The notes beneath the pieces were generated by a model. It saw nothing but the letters and a program-made list of their open reading frames with translations. It was not told the DNA's origin and made no database searches. Positions 8,214 to 15,086 of a stretch of 43,515 nt of DNA are shown here, one piece after another. Each line of letters begins with the position of its first letter. Positions within the stretch are counted from its first letter, which is position 1. The stretch comes from Thermodesulfobacteriota bacterium. GTDB taxonomy: Bacteria > Desulfobacterota > DSM-4660 > Desulfatiglandales > Desulfatiglandaceae. The stretch covers positions 1 through 43,515 of the forward strand of contig JANQDY010000237.1 in assembly GCA_028278625.1 (NCBI GenBank), in the 5' to 3' direction. The translations under genes were made by a program, and so were the position numbers.

Positions 8214-9670
8214 TGACCGCTTATGATGTGTTGATTATCGGGGCGGGCGTTGTGGGTAACGCCATCGCCAGGGAGTTGTCCCGTTTCCAATTGAAAACGG
8301 GCGTCCTTGAAAAGGAGCTGGATGTGGGGATGGGCACCAGCTCCCGGAACAGCGGGGTCCTTCATTCGGGCATCCACTATAAGCCCGGGACCCTTAGGGC
8401 CAAACTGAACGTTTTGGGCAACGAAATGATGAAGGATCTCTGCCGGGATCTGAAGGTCAAGATCCAGTACATCGGCAAGCTCACCGTTGCCCAGGACCAG
8501 GAGGATATTAAGACCCTTCATGCGTTGAAAGTCCAGGGGGAGACCAACGGGGTCCCCGGCCTTGAAATCATCGGCAGGGAGCGGATGGAACGGATCCAGC
8601 CGGGGGTGGGCGGCATTCGCGCCCTTCTATCCCCCACCACCGGCATTATCTGCCCCTACGGGTTGACCCTGGCACTGGCGGACAACGCCCACGCCAACGG
8701 GGTCCGGTTTCATCTGGGGGCCAAGGTCACGGGCATCAACAAGAGCGAAGAGGGTTTTCTGGTGAATACGGCCCAAGGGGATACCTTTAAGAGCCGTATC
8801 CTTATCAATGCGGCCGGACTCTATAGTGATGCCATCTGCAGAATGCTGGGGCTCACCGAATACACCATCTATCCCTGTCGGGGCGAATACCTGATTCTGG
8901 ACAAACGCCTGGACGGAAGCCTGAAAGTGCTGGTCTATCCGGCCCCTCGAAAAGGGGGCGCCGGCCTGGGCATCCATCTGACCAACACGGTGGACGGCAA
9001 TATCCTGATCGGCCCCAGCAATGAATACGTGGATCATGCGGATGATTACGCCTGCACCGCGGACATCATCGATCAGTTGAAGAAGGAAGGGAAAGAGCTC
9101 CTTCCGGCCATCAGCACCTCGGATTTCATTCGGGGATTCTCAGGCCTTCGGCCCAAGCAGTCTTCTCCCGAGGAAAAGGGTTTCAAGGAGTTCGTCATCG
9201 AATCCCGGAAGGACATTCCGGGGTTTATCAACCTGGTGGGGATCGAAAGTCCGGGGCTCACCTGTTCGCCGGCCATCGGCCTCATGGTGCGGGATATGGT
9301 GGGGGAAATACTCCCCCTTGAAGAAAAAGGGCAATTTATTTCCGAGCAGGCCGGCTTTCCGGGGTCCTTTCATGAACTCCCCGAGGAGGAAAAGGCGGAT
9401 CTGGTGGCCCAGGATCCCGACTATGGGGAAATCGTCTGCCGTTGTGAGCACATCACCAAGCGGGAGGTGTTGGACGCCATCCGGAATCCCCTGGGGAGCA
9501 AGACCCTTTCGGGGATCAAATACCGGGCACGGGCCATGATGGGGCGGTGTCAGGGCGGGTTCTGCATGCCCCGGATCGTTCAAATTCTGGAGGGGGATTT
9601 CGGTTACCGGCCGGAAGACTTTCGGCTCTACAGCCGGGATTCCTACCTCTTTACGGGACATGTGCGGTAG
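8213..9670 (+). CDS. GlpA/LhgO-like FAD-dependent dehydrogenase with C-terminal BFD-type Fe-S domain
   Basis: Flavoprotein of 485 residues in the DAO/glycerol-3-phosphate-dehydrogenase superfamily. The N-terminal dinucleotide-binding motif is IIGAGVVGNAIAREL (8-22). A SSRNSGVLHSGIHY segment resembles both L-2-hydroxyglutarate and glycerol-3-phosphate dehydrogenases. The C-terminus has a bacterioferredoxin-like [2Fe-2S] domain with C409, C411, C446 and C451 (CRC and CQGGFC). Translation starts at the ATG at 8213, overlapping the dehydratase stop. With the next two genes it forms the three-subunit arrangement seen for anaerobic GlpABC-like complexes. The context favours oxidation of a hydroxyacid linked to 4-hydroxybutyrate or 2-hydroxyglutarate metabolism, but the substrate is not determined by the sequence. 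Confidence 0.82.
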   Translation: MTAYDVLIIGAGVVGNAIARELSRFQLKTGVLEKELDVGMGTSSRNSGVLHSGIHYKPGTLRAKLNVLGNEMMKDLCRDLKVKIQYIGKLTVAQDQEDIKTLHALKVQGETNGVPGLEIIGRERMERIQPGVGGIRALLSPTTGIICPYGLTLALADNAHANGVRFHLGAKVTGINKSEEGFLVNTAQGDTFKSRILINAAGLYSDAICRMLGLTEYTIYPCRGEYLILDKRLDGSLKVLVYPAPRKGGAGLGIHLTNTVDGNILIGPSNEYVDHADDYACTADIIDQLKKEGKELLPAISTSDFIRGFSGLRPKQSSPEEKGFKEFVIESRKDIPGFINLVGIESPGLTCSPAIGLMVRDMVGEILPLEEKGQFISEQAGFPGSFHELPEEEKADLVAQDPDYGEIVCRCEHITKREVLDAIRNPLGSKTLSGIKYRARAMMGRCQGGFCMPRIVQILEGDFGYRPEDFRLYSRDSYLFTGHVR

Positions 9671-9672
9671 AA

Positions 9673-10914
9673 ATGATGCAAGAACTGAAACGAGATTTGG
9701 TAATTATCGGCGGCGGGCCCGCGGGGCTGGCCGCCGCCGCGGCGGCCCGGCGGGCCGGCTGTCGGGACGTGCTGTTGATTGAGCGGGACAGGATCCTGGG
9801 CGGTATCTTAAATCAGTGCATCCACGACGGTTTCGGATTGCACCGGTACAATGAGGCGCTCACGGGCCCGGAATATGCCCAGCGGCACATTGACGAAATA
9901 AATGATCTGAAGGTGGAGACCCTCTTGGGGACCATTGTCCTTTCCATGGACAGCGGGCGAACCCTAACGGTCTCATCCAGGAACGGCTACAGCCGGATAA
10001 AGGCCAGTGCCGTGGTGCTGGCCATGGGGTGCCGCGAGCGGACCGCCGGGGCCATATCCCTACCCGGCACAAGACCCTCAGGGATCTACACGGCGGGGGC
10101 CGCCCAGAATTTCATCAATCTCCAGAATATCATGGTGGGGCAGCGCGCGGTGATTCTTGGGTCCGGGGATATCGGATTGATCATGGCAAGGCGCATGACT
10201 CTGGAAGGGGCCAAGGTGGCGGCGGTCTTTGAGATCCTCCCATATGCCAGCGGGTTGCCGCGGAATATTCAGCAGTGCTTGAACGATTATGACATTCCCC
10301 TTCATTTGAGCACCTCGGTGATCCAAGTCCACGGCAAGGACCGTCTTAACGGTGTCACCGTGGCGGAGATGAACGGGTTCAAACCCATACCCGGTACCGA
10401 GCGGTTCGTCCCCTGCGATACCCTGCTCCTGTCCGTGGGCCTGATTCCTGAAAACGAACTCTCAACCGACGCCACCGTCAAAATGGAGGCGAGAACCAGC
10501 GGGGCCTTTGTGGACGATACCTTCATGACCAGCATTCCAGGGGTATTTTCCTGCGGGAATGTGCTTCACGTGCACGATCTGGTGGACCATGTGTCTGAAG
10601 AGGCATCCCTGGCGGGCGAATTCGCCTGCCGGTACCTTTCGGGCGACATTTCACCAAGCCCAAAACCCATTGATATTGAACCGGCTGAGGGGGTTCGCTA
10701 CGTGCTGCCCCAGCAGGCGTCCGGTGCCGCCGATTTCACCCTGTCCCTCAGAGTGACCGAGCCCTCCAGGGACCGGGCCGTGTGGGTGCGGGACGGGGAC
10801 CGGAAGGTGGCCAGGAAGAAGATGGTGCGGCTTCACCCGGCGGAAATGATCCGGGTCAAGATCCGAAAAGATAAACTGGAAGACGCAAGAAACCTTAAAG
10901 TGAGTGTGGAATGA
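9673..10914 (+). CDS. NAD(P)/FAD-dependent oxidoreductase (second subunit of the flavoprotein trio)
   Basis: 413-residue pyridine-nucleotide-disulfide-type oxidoreductase. An N-terminal FAD motif, IIGGGPAGLAAAAAARRAG (11-29), is followed by GGILNQCIHDGFGLHRY. This segment is common to the FAD subunits encoded beside GlpA-like and DUF1667 proteins. An NAD-binding segment, AVILGSGDIGLIMARRM, follows near residues 158-174, and a second FAD contact, GVFSCGNVLHVHDLVD, near residue 290. The ATG at 9673 comes two bases after the upstream stop. The open frame extends further upstream, but that part only overlaps the previous gene. It probably passes electrons between the substrate-oxidising flavoprotein and NAD(H) or a quinone-linked partner. 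Directionality is unknown. Confidence 0.82.
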   Translation: MMQELKRDLVIIGGGPAGLAAAAAARRAGCRDVLLIERDRILGGILNQCIHDGFGLHRYNEALTGPEYAQRHIDEINDLKVETLLGTIVLSMDSGRTLTVSSRNGYSRIKASAVVLAMGCRERTAGAISLPGTRPSGIYTAGAAQNFINLQNIMVGQRAVILGSGDIGLIMARRMTLEGAKVAAVFEILPYASGLPRNIQQCLNDYDIPLHLSTSVIQVHGKDRLNGVTVAEMNGFKPIPGTERFVPCDTLLLSVGLIPENELSTDATVKMEARTSGAFVDDTFMTSIPGVFSCGNVLHVHDLVDHVSEEASLAGEFACRYLSGDISPSPKPIDIEPAEGVRYVLPQQASGAADFTLSLRVTEPSRDRAVWVRDGDRKVARKKMVRLHPAEMIRVKIRKDKLEDARNLKVSVE

Positions 10915-11285
10915 AACGAAAAGAGCTTACCTGTATTGTCTGTCCCAACGGATGCCCCCTTGACATCGATTTTGAAGAAGCCCCCGAATTAACGGTCGTT
11001 GAGGTTCAAGGCCACACCTGCGACAAGGGGCCCCCTTGGGCGGAACAGGAAATCACCAACCCCATGCGGACCATTGCCAGCAATATTTCCGTCAAAGACG
11101 GCGACTTTCCCCTGGTGAGCGTCCGGACGGATGCTCCCATCCCCAAAAGGCGCATCTTTCCGGTGATGGAGGAAATCCGGTCAACAACCGTCCAGGCCCC
11201 CGTCGCCATCGGTCAGGTGCTCATCAAGAACCCCGCCGGCACCGAGTGCAACATCATCGCCACCCGGCACGTGAATCCCGTCTGA
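10911..11285 (+). CDS. DUF1667 small cysteine-rich protein (third subunit of the flavoprotein trio)
   Basis: 124-residue protein with C8, C11, C15 (CIVCPNGC) and C37 (CDKG), a likely Fe-S or metal site. It then has a basic and proline-rich segment. DUF1667 proteins are typically encoded directly after FAD/NAD oxidoreductases of this type and are thought to be small subunits of the complex. It overlaps the previous gene by ATGA. It is the last gene of the operon; about 400 bases without a conventional gene follow. Confidence 0.8.
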   Translation: MKRKELTCIVCPNGCPLDIDFEEAPELTVVEVQGHTCDKGPPWAEQEITNPMRTIASNISVKDGDFPLVSVRTDAPIPKRRIFPVMEEIRSTTVQAPVAIGQVLIKNPAGTECNIIATRHVNPV

Positions 11286-11313
11286 TTCCCGCCCGCGAAT
11301 CCTGTCCATCAAG

Positions 11314-11410
11314 GGTGTGGCAGGCTTTACATTTTGTCATCGTTGACATCCCACTATTCCTTCAGTGATTTTCCTTGACTTTTTTCAGACCTTAAATATC
11401 ATTTCAGACA
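11314..11410 (+). repeat. Promoter-bearing intergenic repeat, copy 1
   Basis: About 95 bases that reappear with clear similarity at 16430-16520. The most conserved blocks are GACATCCCACTATTCC and CCTTAAATATCATTTC. Both copies keep TTGACT, a 16-base spacer and TATCAT (here 11375-11380 and 11397-11402), so each looks like a working sigma-70 promoter reading plus. In this copy the promoter faces only a 22-codon frame at 11461. It may be a small mobile or duplicated promoter element. Confidence 0.7.
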
Positions 11411-11460
11411 CTTCCTTGTTTTCTCGACAAAAATCCTGATTGTTCACGAGGAGTTTTCTT

Positions 11461-11529
11461 ATGGCGCATCCCATGAAAATCTGCTCCTTTTGCTTCGCCC
11501 AAATATCACGGAGAGAAGGGTTCTGCTAA
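11461..11529 (+). CDS. Possible 22-residue peptide with a CxxC motif
   Basis: ATG at 11461 with GAGGAG six bases upstream, 22 codons, stop TAA. The peptide begins MAHPMKICSFCFAQ and ends in Cys. It lies about 50 bases after the predicted transcription start of repeat copy 1, so promoter, ribosome-binding site and frame are all in order. It may equally be the remnant of a longer gene or chance. Confidence 0.25.
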   Translation: MAHPMKICSFCFAQISRREGFC

Positions 11530-11574
11530 TTAGTGATTAACGGTTGATAAGCATGGTTCTGAGGGGATGAGAGG

Positions 11575-11601
11575 ATCTGGGGGATGGGATGTACCCCAGA
11601 T
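11575..11601 (+). terminator. 8-bp hairpin, possible weak terminator
   Basis: ATCTGGGG (11575-11582) pairs perfectly with CCCCAGAT (11594-11601) across an 11-base loop. It is followed within ten bases by ATTTT. It could end transcription from the upstream operon or from repeat copy 1. The T-run is short. Confidence 0.3.
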
Positions 11602-11647
11602 TCACGGATTTTACAGTGATAACCTGTTTGATGTTATTCGATAATTT

Positions 11648-11690
11648 TCTAAACCACTCCTTTCACAAAATAAACTGGTGAAAGTTAGGG
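11648..11690 (-). repeat. attC-like hairpin A, overlapping the brnA stop
   Basis: Read on the minus strand it begins CCCTAAC (close to the integron RYYYAAC box), with the brnA stop TAA inside it. It continues as a 7-bp stem (CTTTCAC 11660-11666 with GTGAAAG 11678-11684) and ends GTTTAGA, a relaxed GTTRRRY. It resembles element B at 12084-12131, sharing AACTGGTGAA in the loop region. At 43 bases it is shorter than known attC sites. Confidence 0.4.
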
Positions 11691-11936
11691 CCGCGGCGAA
11701 TGGGCGGAGACATATTTGTCGATAAGGGCGCGAAGCATCTGTTGATATTTAACTCCTTGCTTTTCGGCTTCGCGCTTGAAAAAACGAATACTGCTTTCGG
11801 ATAGGTTTAAAGTGATTTTGACGGTCTTTTCCTTGAAAACAAGCTTATCCGGCGGCGGCAAAAAGTCATTGATGATTTTGGCGCCGTTCAGATCTACATC
11901 AAAAGGCTCATCCTTGTATTTAATTGTTTTTTTCAT
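11685..11936 (-). CDS. brnA: BrnA-type antitoxin (CopG/ribbon-helix-helix family)
   Basis: 83-residue protein from the ATG at 11936. BrnA is the DNA-binding antitoxin that neutralises the BrnT RNase and represses its own operon. The N-terminal MKKTIKYKDEPFDV and FLPPPDKLVFKEKTVKIT segments, then the ribbon-helix-helix-like SESSIRFFKREAEKQG and YQQMLRALIDKYV, are typical. ATGs at 11945 and 11948 are alternative starts. It sits directly after a severely truncated brnT, so it is an antitoxin without a complete toxin. The stop codon lies inside hairpin A. Family assignment is from sequence recognition; function as a free repressor is inferred. Confidence 0.82.
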   Translation of the reverse strand: MKKTIKYKDEPFDVDLNGAKIINDFLPPPDKLVFKEKTVKITLNLSESSIRFFKREAEKQGVKYQQMLRALIDKYVSAHSPRP

Positions 11937-12012
11937 ATTGGGCATCATAAAAGGAGATTCCGTGAGTCTCCATATTGATACGGTTTTTGTTTTCGTCCCA
12001 TTCAAATTTCAT
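11920..12012 (-). pseudogene. brnT: brnT toxin remnant (first 30 codons)
   Basis: The ATG at 12012 opens with MKFEWDENKNRIN and reaches THGISFYDA, the standard N-terminus of BrnT (normally about 90-100 residues). It then runs into a stop after 30 codons. The frame ends inside the start of brnA: the bases encoding the last toxin residues also supply the antitoxin ATGs. Thus about 60 codons, including the rest of the RNase fold, are missing. This looks like an internal deletion that kept the promoter, the toxin start and the whole antitoxin. Confidence 0.8.
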
Positions 12013-12018
12013 GTATTG

Positions 12019-12048
12019 AAAATAATTGATATACATATAGTTGTCAAT
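12019..12048 (-). promoter_or_regulatory. brn promoter with overlapping palindromic operator
   Basis: On the minus strand TTGACA (12047-12042), a 17-base spacer and TATTTT (12024-12019) form a promoter placed right at the brnT remnant start. ATTGA (12025-12029) and TCAAT (12044-12048) form an inverted repeat spanning the spacer. That is where a BrnA dimer would be expected to bind for autorepression. The operator function is inferred. Confidence 0.5.
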
Positions 12049-12083
12049 ATAAAAGTATGCGATGTGGTGTTATTCAACAAGAC

Positions 12084-12131
12084 TCCCAACCACGCCTTCC
12101 ACCAGATGAACTGGTGAAGGCGGCGTTAAGC
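12084..12131 (-). repeat. attC-like hairpin B
   Basis: Minus strand: GCTTAAC (perfect RYYYAAC, 12131-12125), a 12-bp stem and GTTGGGA (GTTRRRY with one mismatch, 12090-12084). The stem is CGCCTT plus CACCAG paired with CTGGTG plus AAGGCG, with a single unpaired C at 12099 and a 5-base loop. A bulged base in an otherwise perfect stem with AAC/GTT ends is the architecture of integron attC sites. The 48-base length is below the known range. With hairpin A it brackets the brn remnant. Confidence 0.45.
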
Positions 12132-12144
12132 CTCACCAAAAACG

Positions 12145-13056
12145 ATGAATATGTCACATGATCATAACCACAAAATGGGTAACTACAATCGTGCCTTTGC
12201 AATTGGCATTACGCTCAATGTCTTTTTCGTCATCGTTGAGGCAAGTTATGGAATTGCGGCAGGATCCTTGGCCTTGGTAGCAGACGCTGGGCACAACTTG
12301 AGTGATGTGTTGAGCCTATTGCTTGCTTGGGGTGCTGCCTTTCTGGCTACCAAACCCGCTACGCAGAAAAGAACCTATGGTTTTCGCAAAATGACGATAA
12401 TGGCTTCTCTAGCCAGCGCGATATTGCTACTTGTCGCGTTAGGTGGTATTGCTTGGGAGGCAATTGGACGGTTTTTTGACCCTAGGCCGATTGAGGGCTT
12501 GACGGTTATCGTTGTTGCAGCCATTGGCGTTTCTATTAACACCATCACTGCTCTCCTTTTTGTGACGGGGCAAAAAAATGACTTGAACATCAGGGGGGCG
12601 TTTCTTCATATGGCTGCCGATGCCGGTGTTTCATTGGGTGTTGTCGTTTCGGGTGTAATTATCATGATCACAGGCTGGGTGTTCGTTGATCCTCTCATCA
12701 GTCTTTTTATCGTGGCTGTTATTCTCGCTGGGACCTGGCCTTTACTCCGTGATTCAATGAATCTTGCATTAGATGCCGTTCCATCACATATTGATATAGA
12801 TGGAATAAAGCGATTTTTAACAGACCTAGAAAATGTAACCCAGATACACGATCTGCATGTTTGGCCTTTAAGCACAACGGAAGTAGGACTATCTGTTCAT
12901 TTAATTATCGTCGGTGAATCCACAAACAAGGATTTTCTACTTAAACTCCAGCAACAGCTGAATGACCGTTTCAGCATAGATCATTCTACGATACAGATTG
13001 AACGGCAAGGTGATGATCTTTGCATGTTAAATGAGAATAAGAATAGATGTATGTAA
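12145..13056 (+). CDS. Cation diffusion facilitator (CzcD/ZitB-like metal efflux)
   Basis: 303-residue inner-membrane antiporter expected to export Zn2+ and related divalent cations against protons. It has a His-rich N-terminus (HDHNHK) and six predicted membrane spans. The paired metal-site motifs are present: D47-x2-H50-x3-D54 in DAGHNLSD and HMAAD near residue 150. A cytoplasmic C-terminal domain carries IHDLHVWPLS. No strong ribosome-binding site is visible; an ATG two codons later is an alternative. Codon use is more AT-rich than the flanking operons, and the gene lies between attC-like hairpins, suggesting acquisition. No ArsR/MerR regulator is adjacent. Confidence 0.92.
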   Translation: MNMSHDHNHKMGNYNRAFAIGITLNVFFVIVEASYGIAAGSLALVADAGHNLSDVLSLLLAWGAAFLATKPATQKRTYGFRKMTIMASLASAILLLVALGGIAWEAIGRFFDPRPIEGLTVIVVAAIGVSINTITALLFVTGQKNDLNIRGAFLHMAADAGVSLGVVVSGVIIMITGWVFVDPLISLFIVAVILAGTWPLLRDSMNLALDAVPSHIDIDGIKRFLTDLENVTQIHDLHVWPLSTTEVGLSVHLIIVGESTNKDFLLKLQQQLNDRFSIDHSTIQIERQGDDLCMLNENKNRCM

Positions 13057-13059
13057 AAG

Positions 13060-13129
13060 GGCTAACGAATTAGTCTAGCAGATTGCCAAGGCGGGGCGGC
13101 CTTGGTAGATTGGTAGTTTGTATTGCCCT
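13060..13129 (+). repeat. Imperfect 70-bp palindrome after the efflux gene (third attC-like candidate)
   Basis: Starts four bases after the cation-efflux stop with GGCTAAC (one mismatch to RYYYAAC). It has a strong inner stem (CCAAGGC with GCCTTGG) and further interrupted pairing (CTA-C against G-TAG), and closes with GGGC/GCCC. The right-hand box GTTTGTA matches GTTRRRY poorly. It could be a degraded attC or simply a transcription terminator. Confidence 0.3.
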
Positions 13130-13147
13130 GTCAACCGATGATTATAG

Positions 13148-13273
13148 TGTTGGCTGGAATTAATGGAAGAGCGCGGCAGCGGCATTCGCCGCATGACCCG
13201 GATTCTTGAACCATCGGGTACCGGGCGTGGCACCAAATATTCTTTTAGGCAAGTCAACCATTGCGAAGCATGA
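13148..13273 (+). pseudogene. Remnant of an AlbA_2/HATPase_c_4 (RecG-like) regulator gene
   Basis: A short frame reads WLELMEERGSGIRRM then about 25 more residues before a stop at 13273. An upstream in-frame TAG at 13145 cuts it off. The EERGSGIRRM motif is characteristic of the C-terminal region of putative DNA-binding proteins annotated as ATP-dependent helicase-like (AlbA_2 plus HATPase_c_4). Only this tail survives. The end overlaps the beginning of the open frame of the next gene. Confidence 0.45.
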
Positions 13274-13344
13274 ATAGAAACAGAAATGGTTTCATGAAGC
13301 GAAAACGGAGCGTTTGGCCCAGGAGTGGGGCGGGGAGGCGTATT

Positions 13345-13800
13345 ATGCATCGACTGAGGTTTGTGATGTGCTGGTTGATCCTCATGGCCTGGCAGGTTCC
13401 CGCCTTGGCGCAGCTGGCCGAGGAATCACAGAAGGAACTGCAAGGTACCTGGATTGCAACAAAGGCGGAACAGGATGGCAGGGCAGCCGATGACATTGTG
13501 GGGCATCGGCTCTCCTTTATCGGCAACCGCTTTCAGATCCTGAGCAAAGACGGCAAGCCCCTCTACGCGGGGACCGTCCGCGTGGACCCGAACGCGACGC
13601 CAGCGGCCATTGACTTCGAGCATACGGAAGGGGCCTTGAAGGGCAAGACGTGGAAGGGGATTTACGACCTGGACGGTGATACGCTGACAACCTGCGACAA
13701 CGCCCCGAACCTGGAAAAGGAACGCCCTGCCGCCTTCGAAGCAAAGAGTGGGACCGGGTATATCCTCATAACGTTCAAACGTCGGGCACAGGATACTTGA
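13345..13800 (+). CDS. Small secreted TIGR03067-like protein
   Basis: 151-residue protein beginning at the ATG at 13345, with GGGGAGG seven bases upstream. It has a Sec signal peptide (MHRLRFVMCWLILMAWQVPA, cleavage near ALA). The mature part has LQGTWIATKAEQDG, then FIGNRFQI, AIDF and WKGIYDLDGDTLTTC. This order matches the lipocalin-like TIGR03067 domain, which I know mainly from Planctomycetes. Function is unknown. The open frame upstream of 13345 is not part of the protein. The family match is from memory of the motif pattern and is moderately sure. Confidence 0.65.
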   Translation: MHRLRFVMCWLILMAWQVPALAQLAEESQKELQGTWIATKAEQDGRAADDIVGHRLSFIGNRFQILSKDGKPLYAGTVRVDPNATPAAIDFEHTEGALKGKTWKGIYDLDGDTLTTCDNAPNLEKERPAAFEAKSGTGYILITFKRRAQDT

Positions 13801-13937
13801 TTCAAACCAGAAAGAACAGCGCGTATGGCAATTCAGACAACATACACACAGGCAAGGGTAGAAAAGGGATCAGGGGGACGCCAAACAACCGCGCGGCTGA
13901 GTGGCCCGTTGAAGGGAAGCGCTGCCGAAAACTCTTA

Positions 13938-13967
13938 TTGATGCTTTACCAAATGGCACACTATAGA
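13938..13967 (+). promoter_or_regulatory. Possible promoter of the NmrA-like gene
   Basis: TTGATG (13938-13943), 18-base spacer, TATAGA (13962-13967), each four of six to consensus, 41 bases before the start codon. It is the best pair in a 200-base gap but is not strong. Confidence 0.3.
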
Positions 13968-14008
13968 CAACCGTTTGTATCCATGAAAACGAAAGGAGGT
14001 AATGACTT

Positions 14009-14887
14009 ATGATTTGTGTAACAGGAGCCAGTGGTACTCTGGGCAGCGAAGTTGCCAGGCAGCTTGACTCGGCAGAGGCACCCTTTCGCAGCGCCTACTT
14101 CTCCGACAGGAAGGCGGAGGCCGCACGGGCGAAAGGGATCGAGGCCGTCATCATCGACTACAATCGTCCCGAGACCCTTCGAGCGGCGTTTCAGGGGTGT
14201 GACCGGCTGTTCCTTCTGGGGCCGAATGTGCTGAACCAGACAGCGCTCGAAAAGAATGCCGTCGAAGCGGCAAAGGCGGTTGGCGTGGGGCACATCGTGA
14301 AACAGTCAGTGATGGGCGCCACCGAAGAGGCATTCAGCCTGGCGAAGGTCCATCGGCCGGTGGAGAAGGCGATCGAAACCAGCGGATTGGCCTGGACGTT
14401 TCTCCGCCCGAACAGTTTTATGCAGAATGCGGTGACATTTATGGGCGGGACAATCAGGGCTGAATCGACATTTTACAGCGCCACCGAGCAGGCAAAAGTC
14501 AGTCATGTGGATGTGCGTGACATCGCCGCGGTGGCGGTGAAGGCGCTGACCGAACCCGGCCATGAGGGAAAGGCTTACACATTGACCGGACCCGAGGCTT
14601 TCACCTATGACCAACTGGCGAGGGAGCTAACGAAGGTGCTTGGGCGCCCCATAAATCACGTGAATCTTCCGCCTTCTGACTTGAAACAGGGGATGTTGGC
14701 GGAGGGGATGCCTGAGGCCCTTGCCGACAGGATGCTGGACCTGGAGCGCTACCTCCGGGAGAACCGGGCGAGCCGCATCACCAATGACATCAAGGAGGTG
14801 ACCGGACGAGATGCGGGAAAAATCTCGCAGTTTGTGAGCGAGGCAGCCGCCACGGGCGTATGGGATGCGGAGGCAGGCACCAGGTGA
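14009..14887 (+). CDS. NmrA-like NAD(P)-binding reductase (atypical SDR)
   Basis: 292-residue cytoplasmic protein of the NmrA/QorB-like atypical short-chain dehydrogenase group. The nucleotide-binding motif is VTGASGTLGSEVARQL (4-19). Further typical segments are DRLFLLGPN, HIVKQSVMGA, TFLRPNSFMQN and the C-terminal YTLTGPEAFTYDQLARELTKVLGR. The classical YxxxK pair is not obvious, as expected for NmrA-type redox sensors and quinone or flavin reductases. A strong AGGAGG lies nine bases upstream of the ATG. It stands alone between unrelated genes. Confidence 0.82.
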   Translation: MICVTGASGTLGSEVARQLDSAEAPFRSAYFSDRKAEAARAKGIEAVIIDYNRPETLRAAFQGCDRLFLLGPNVLNQTALEKNAVEAAKAVGVGHIVKQSVMGATEEAFSLAKVHRPVEKAIETSGLAWTFLRPNSFMQNAVTFMGGTIRAESTFYSATEQAKVSHVDVRDIAAVAVKALTEPGHEGKAYTLTGPEAFTYDQLARELTKVLGRPINHVNLPPSDLKQGMLAEGMPEALADRMLDLERYLRENRASRITNDIKEVTGRDAGKISQFVSEAAATGVWDAEAGTR

Positions 14888-14956
14888 CCGCCGAATTACT
14901 TCGCGTATGGATACTTGTCGGGGCGCCTGAACGTCCCGCATTTAAACAGTTTGTTC

Positions 14957-14985
14957 TTGACTGCAAAGGCGTTTTTCCCTATTCA
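14957..14985 (+). promoter_or_regulatory. Possible promoter of the FG-GAP repeat gene
   Basis: TTGACT (14957-14962), 17-base spacer, TATTCA (14980-14985), about 100 bases before the gene. The -10 element is weak (three of six). Confidence 0.25.
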
Positions 14986-15086
14986 TCATAAAATAAGCGC
15001 GTTATTAGGTCTTGATGCACCATCCCGTTCTTATAACCAGCAACCAAATAACCTTTTCACCCGAAATCCTCTGGAAAGGAAAAGCC

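Larger units (their letters stand above)
11286..11684. other. Intergenic region with repeat copy 1, a mini-ORF and a hairpin
   Basis: About 400 bases between the DUF1667 gene and brnA. It contains repeat copy 1, a 22-codon reading frame and an 8-bp hairpin (all listed separately). Nothing else is supportable. Base composition shifts toward AT from here to about 13100. Confidence 0.6.
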
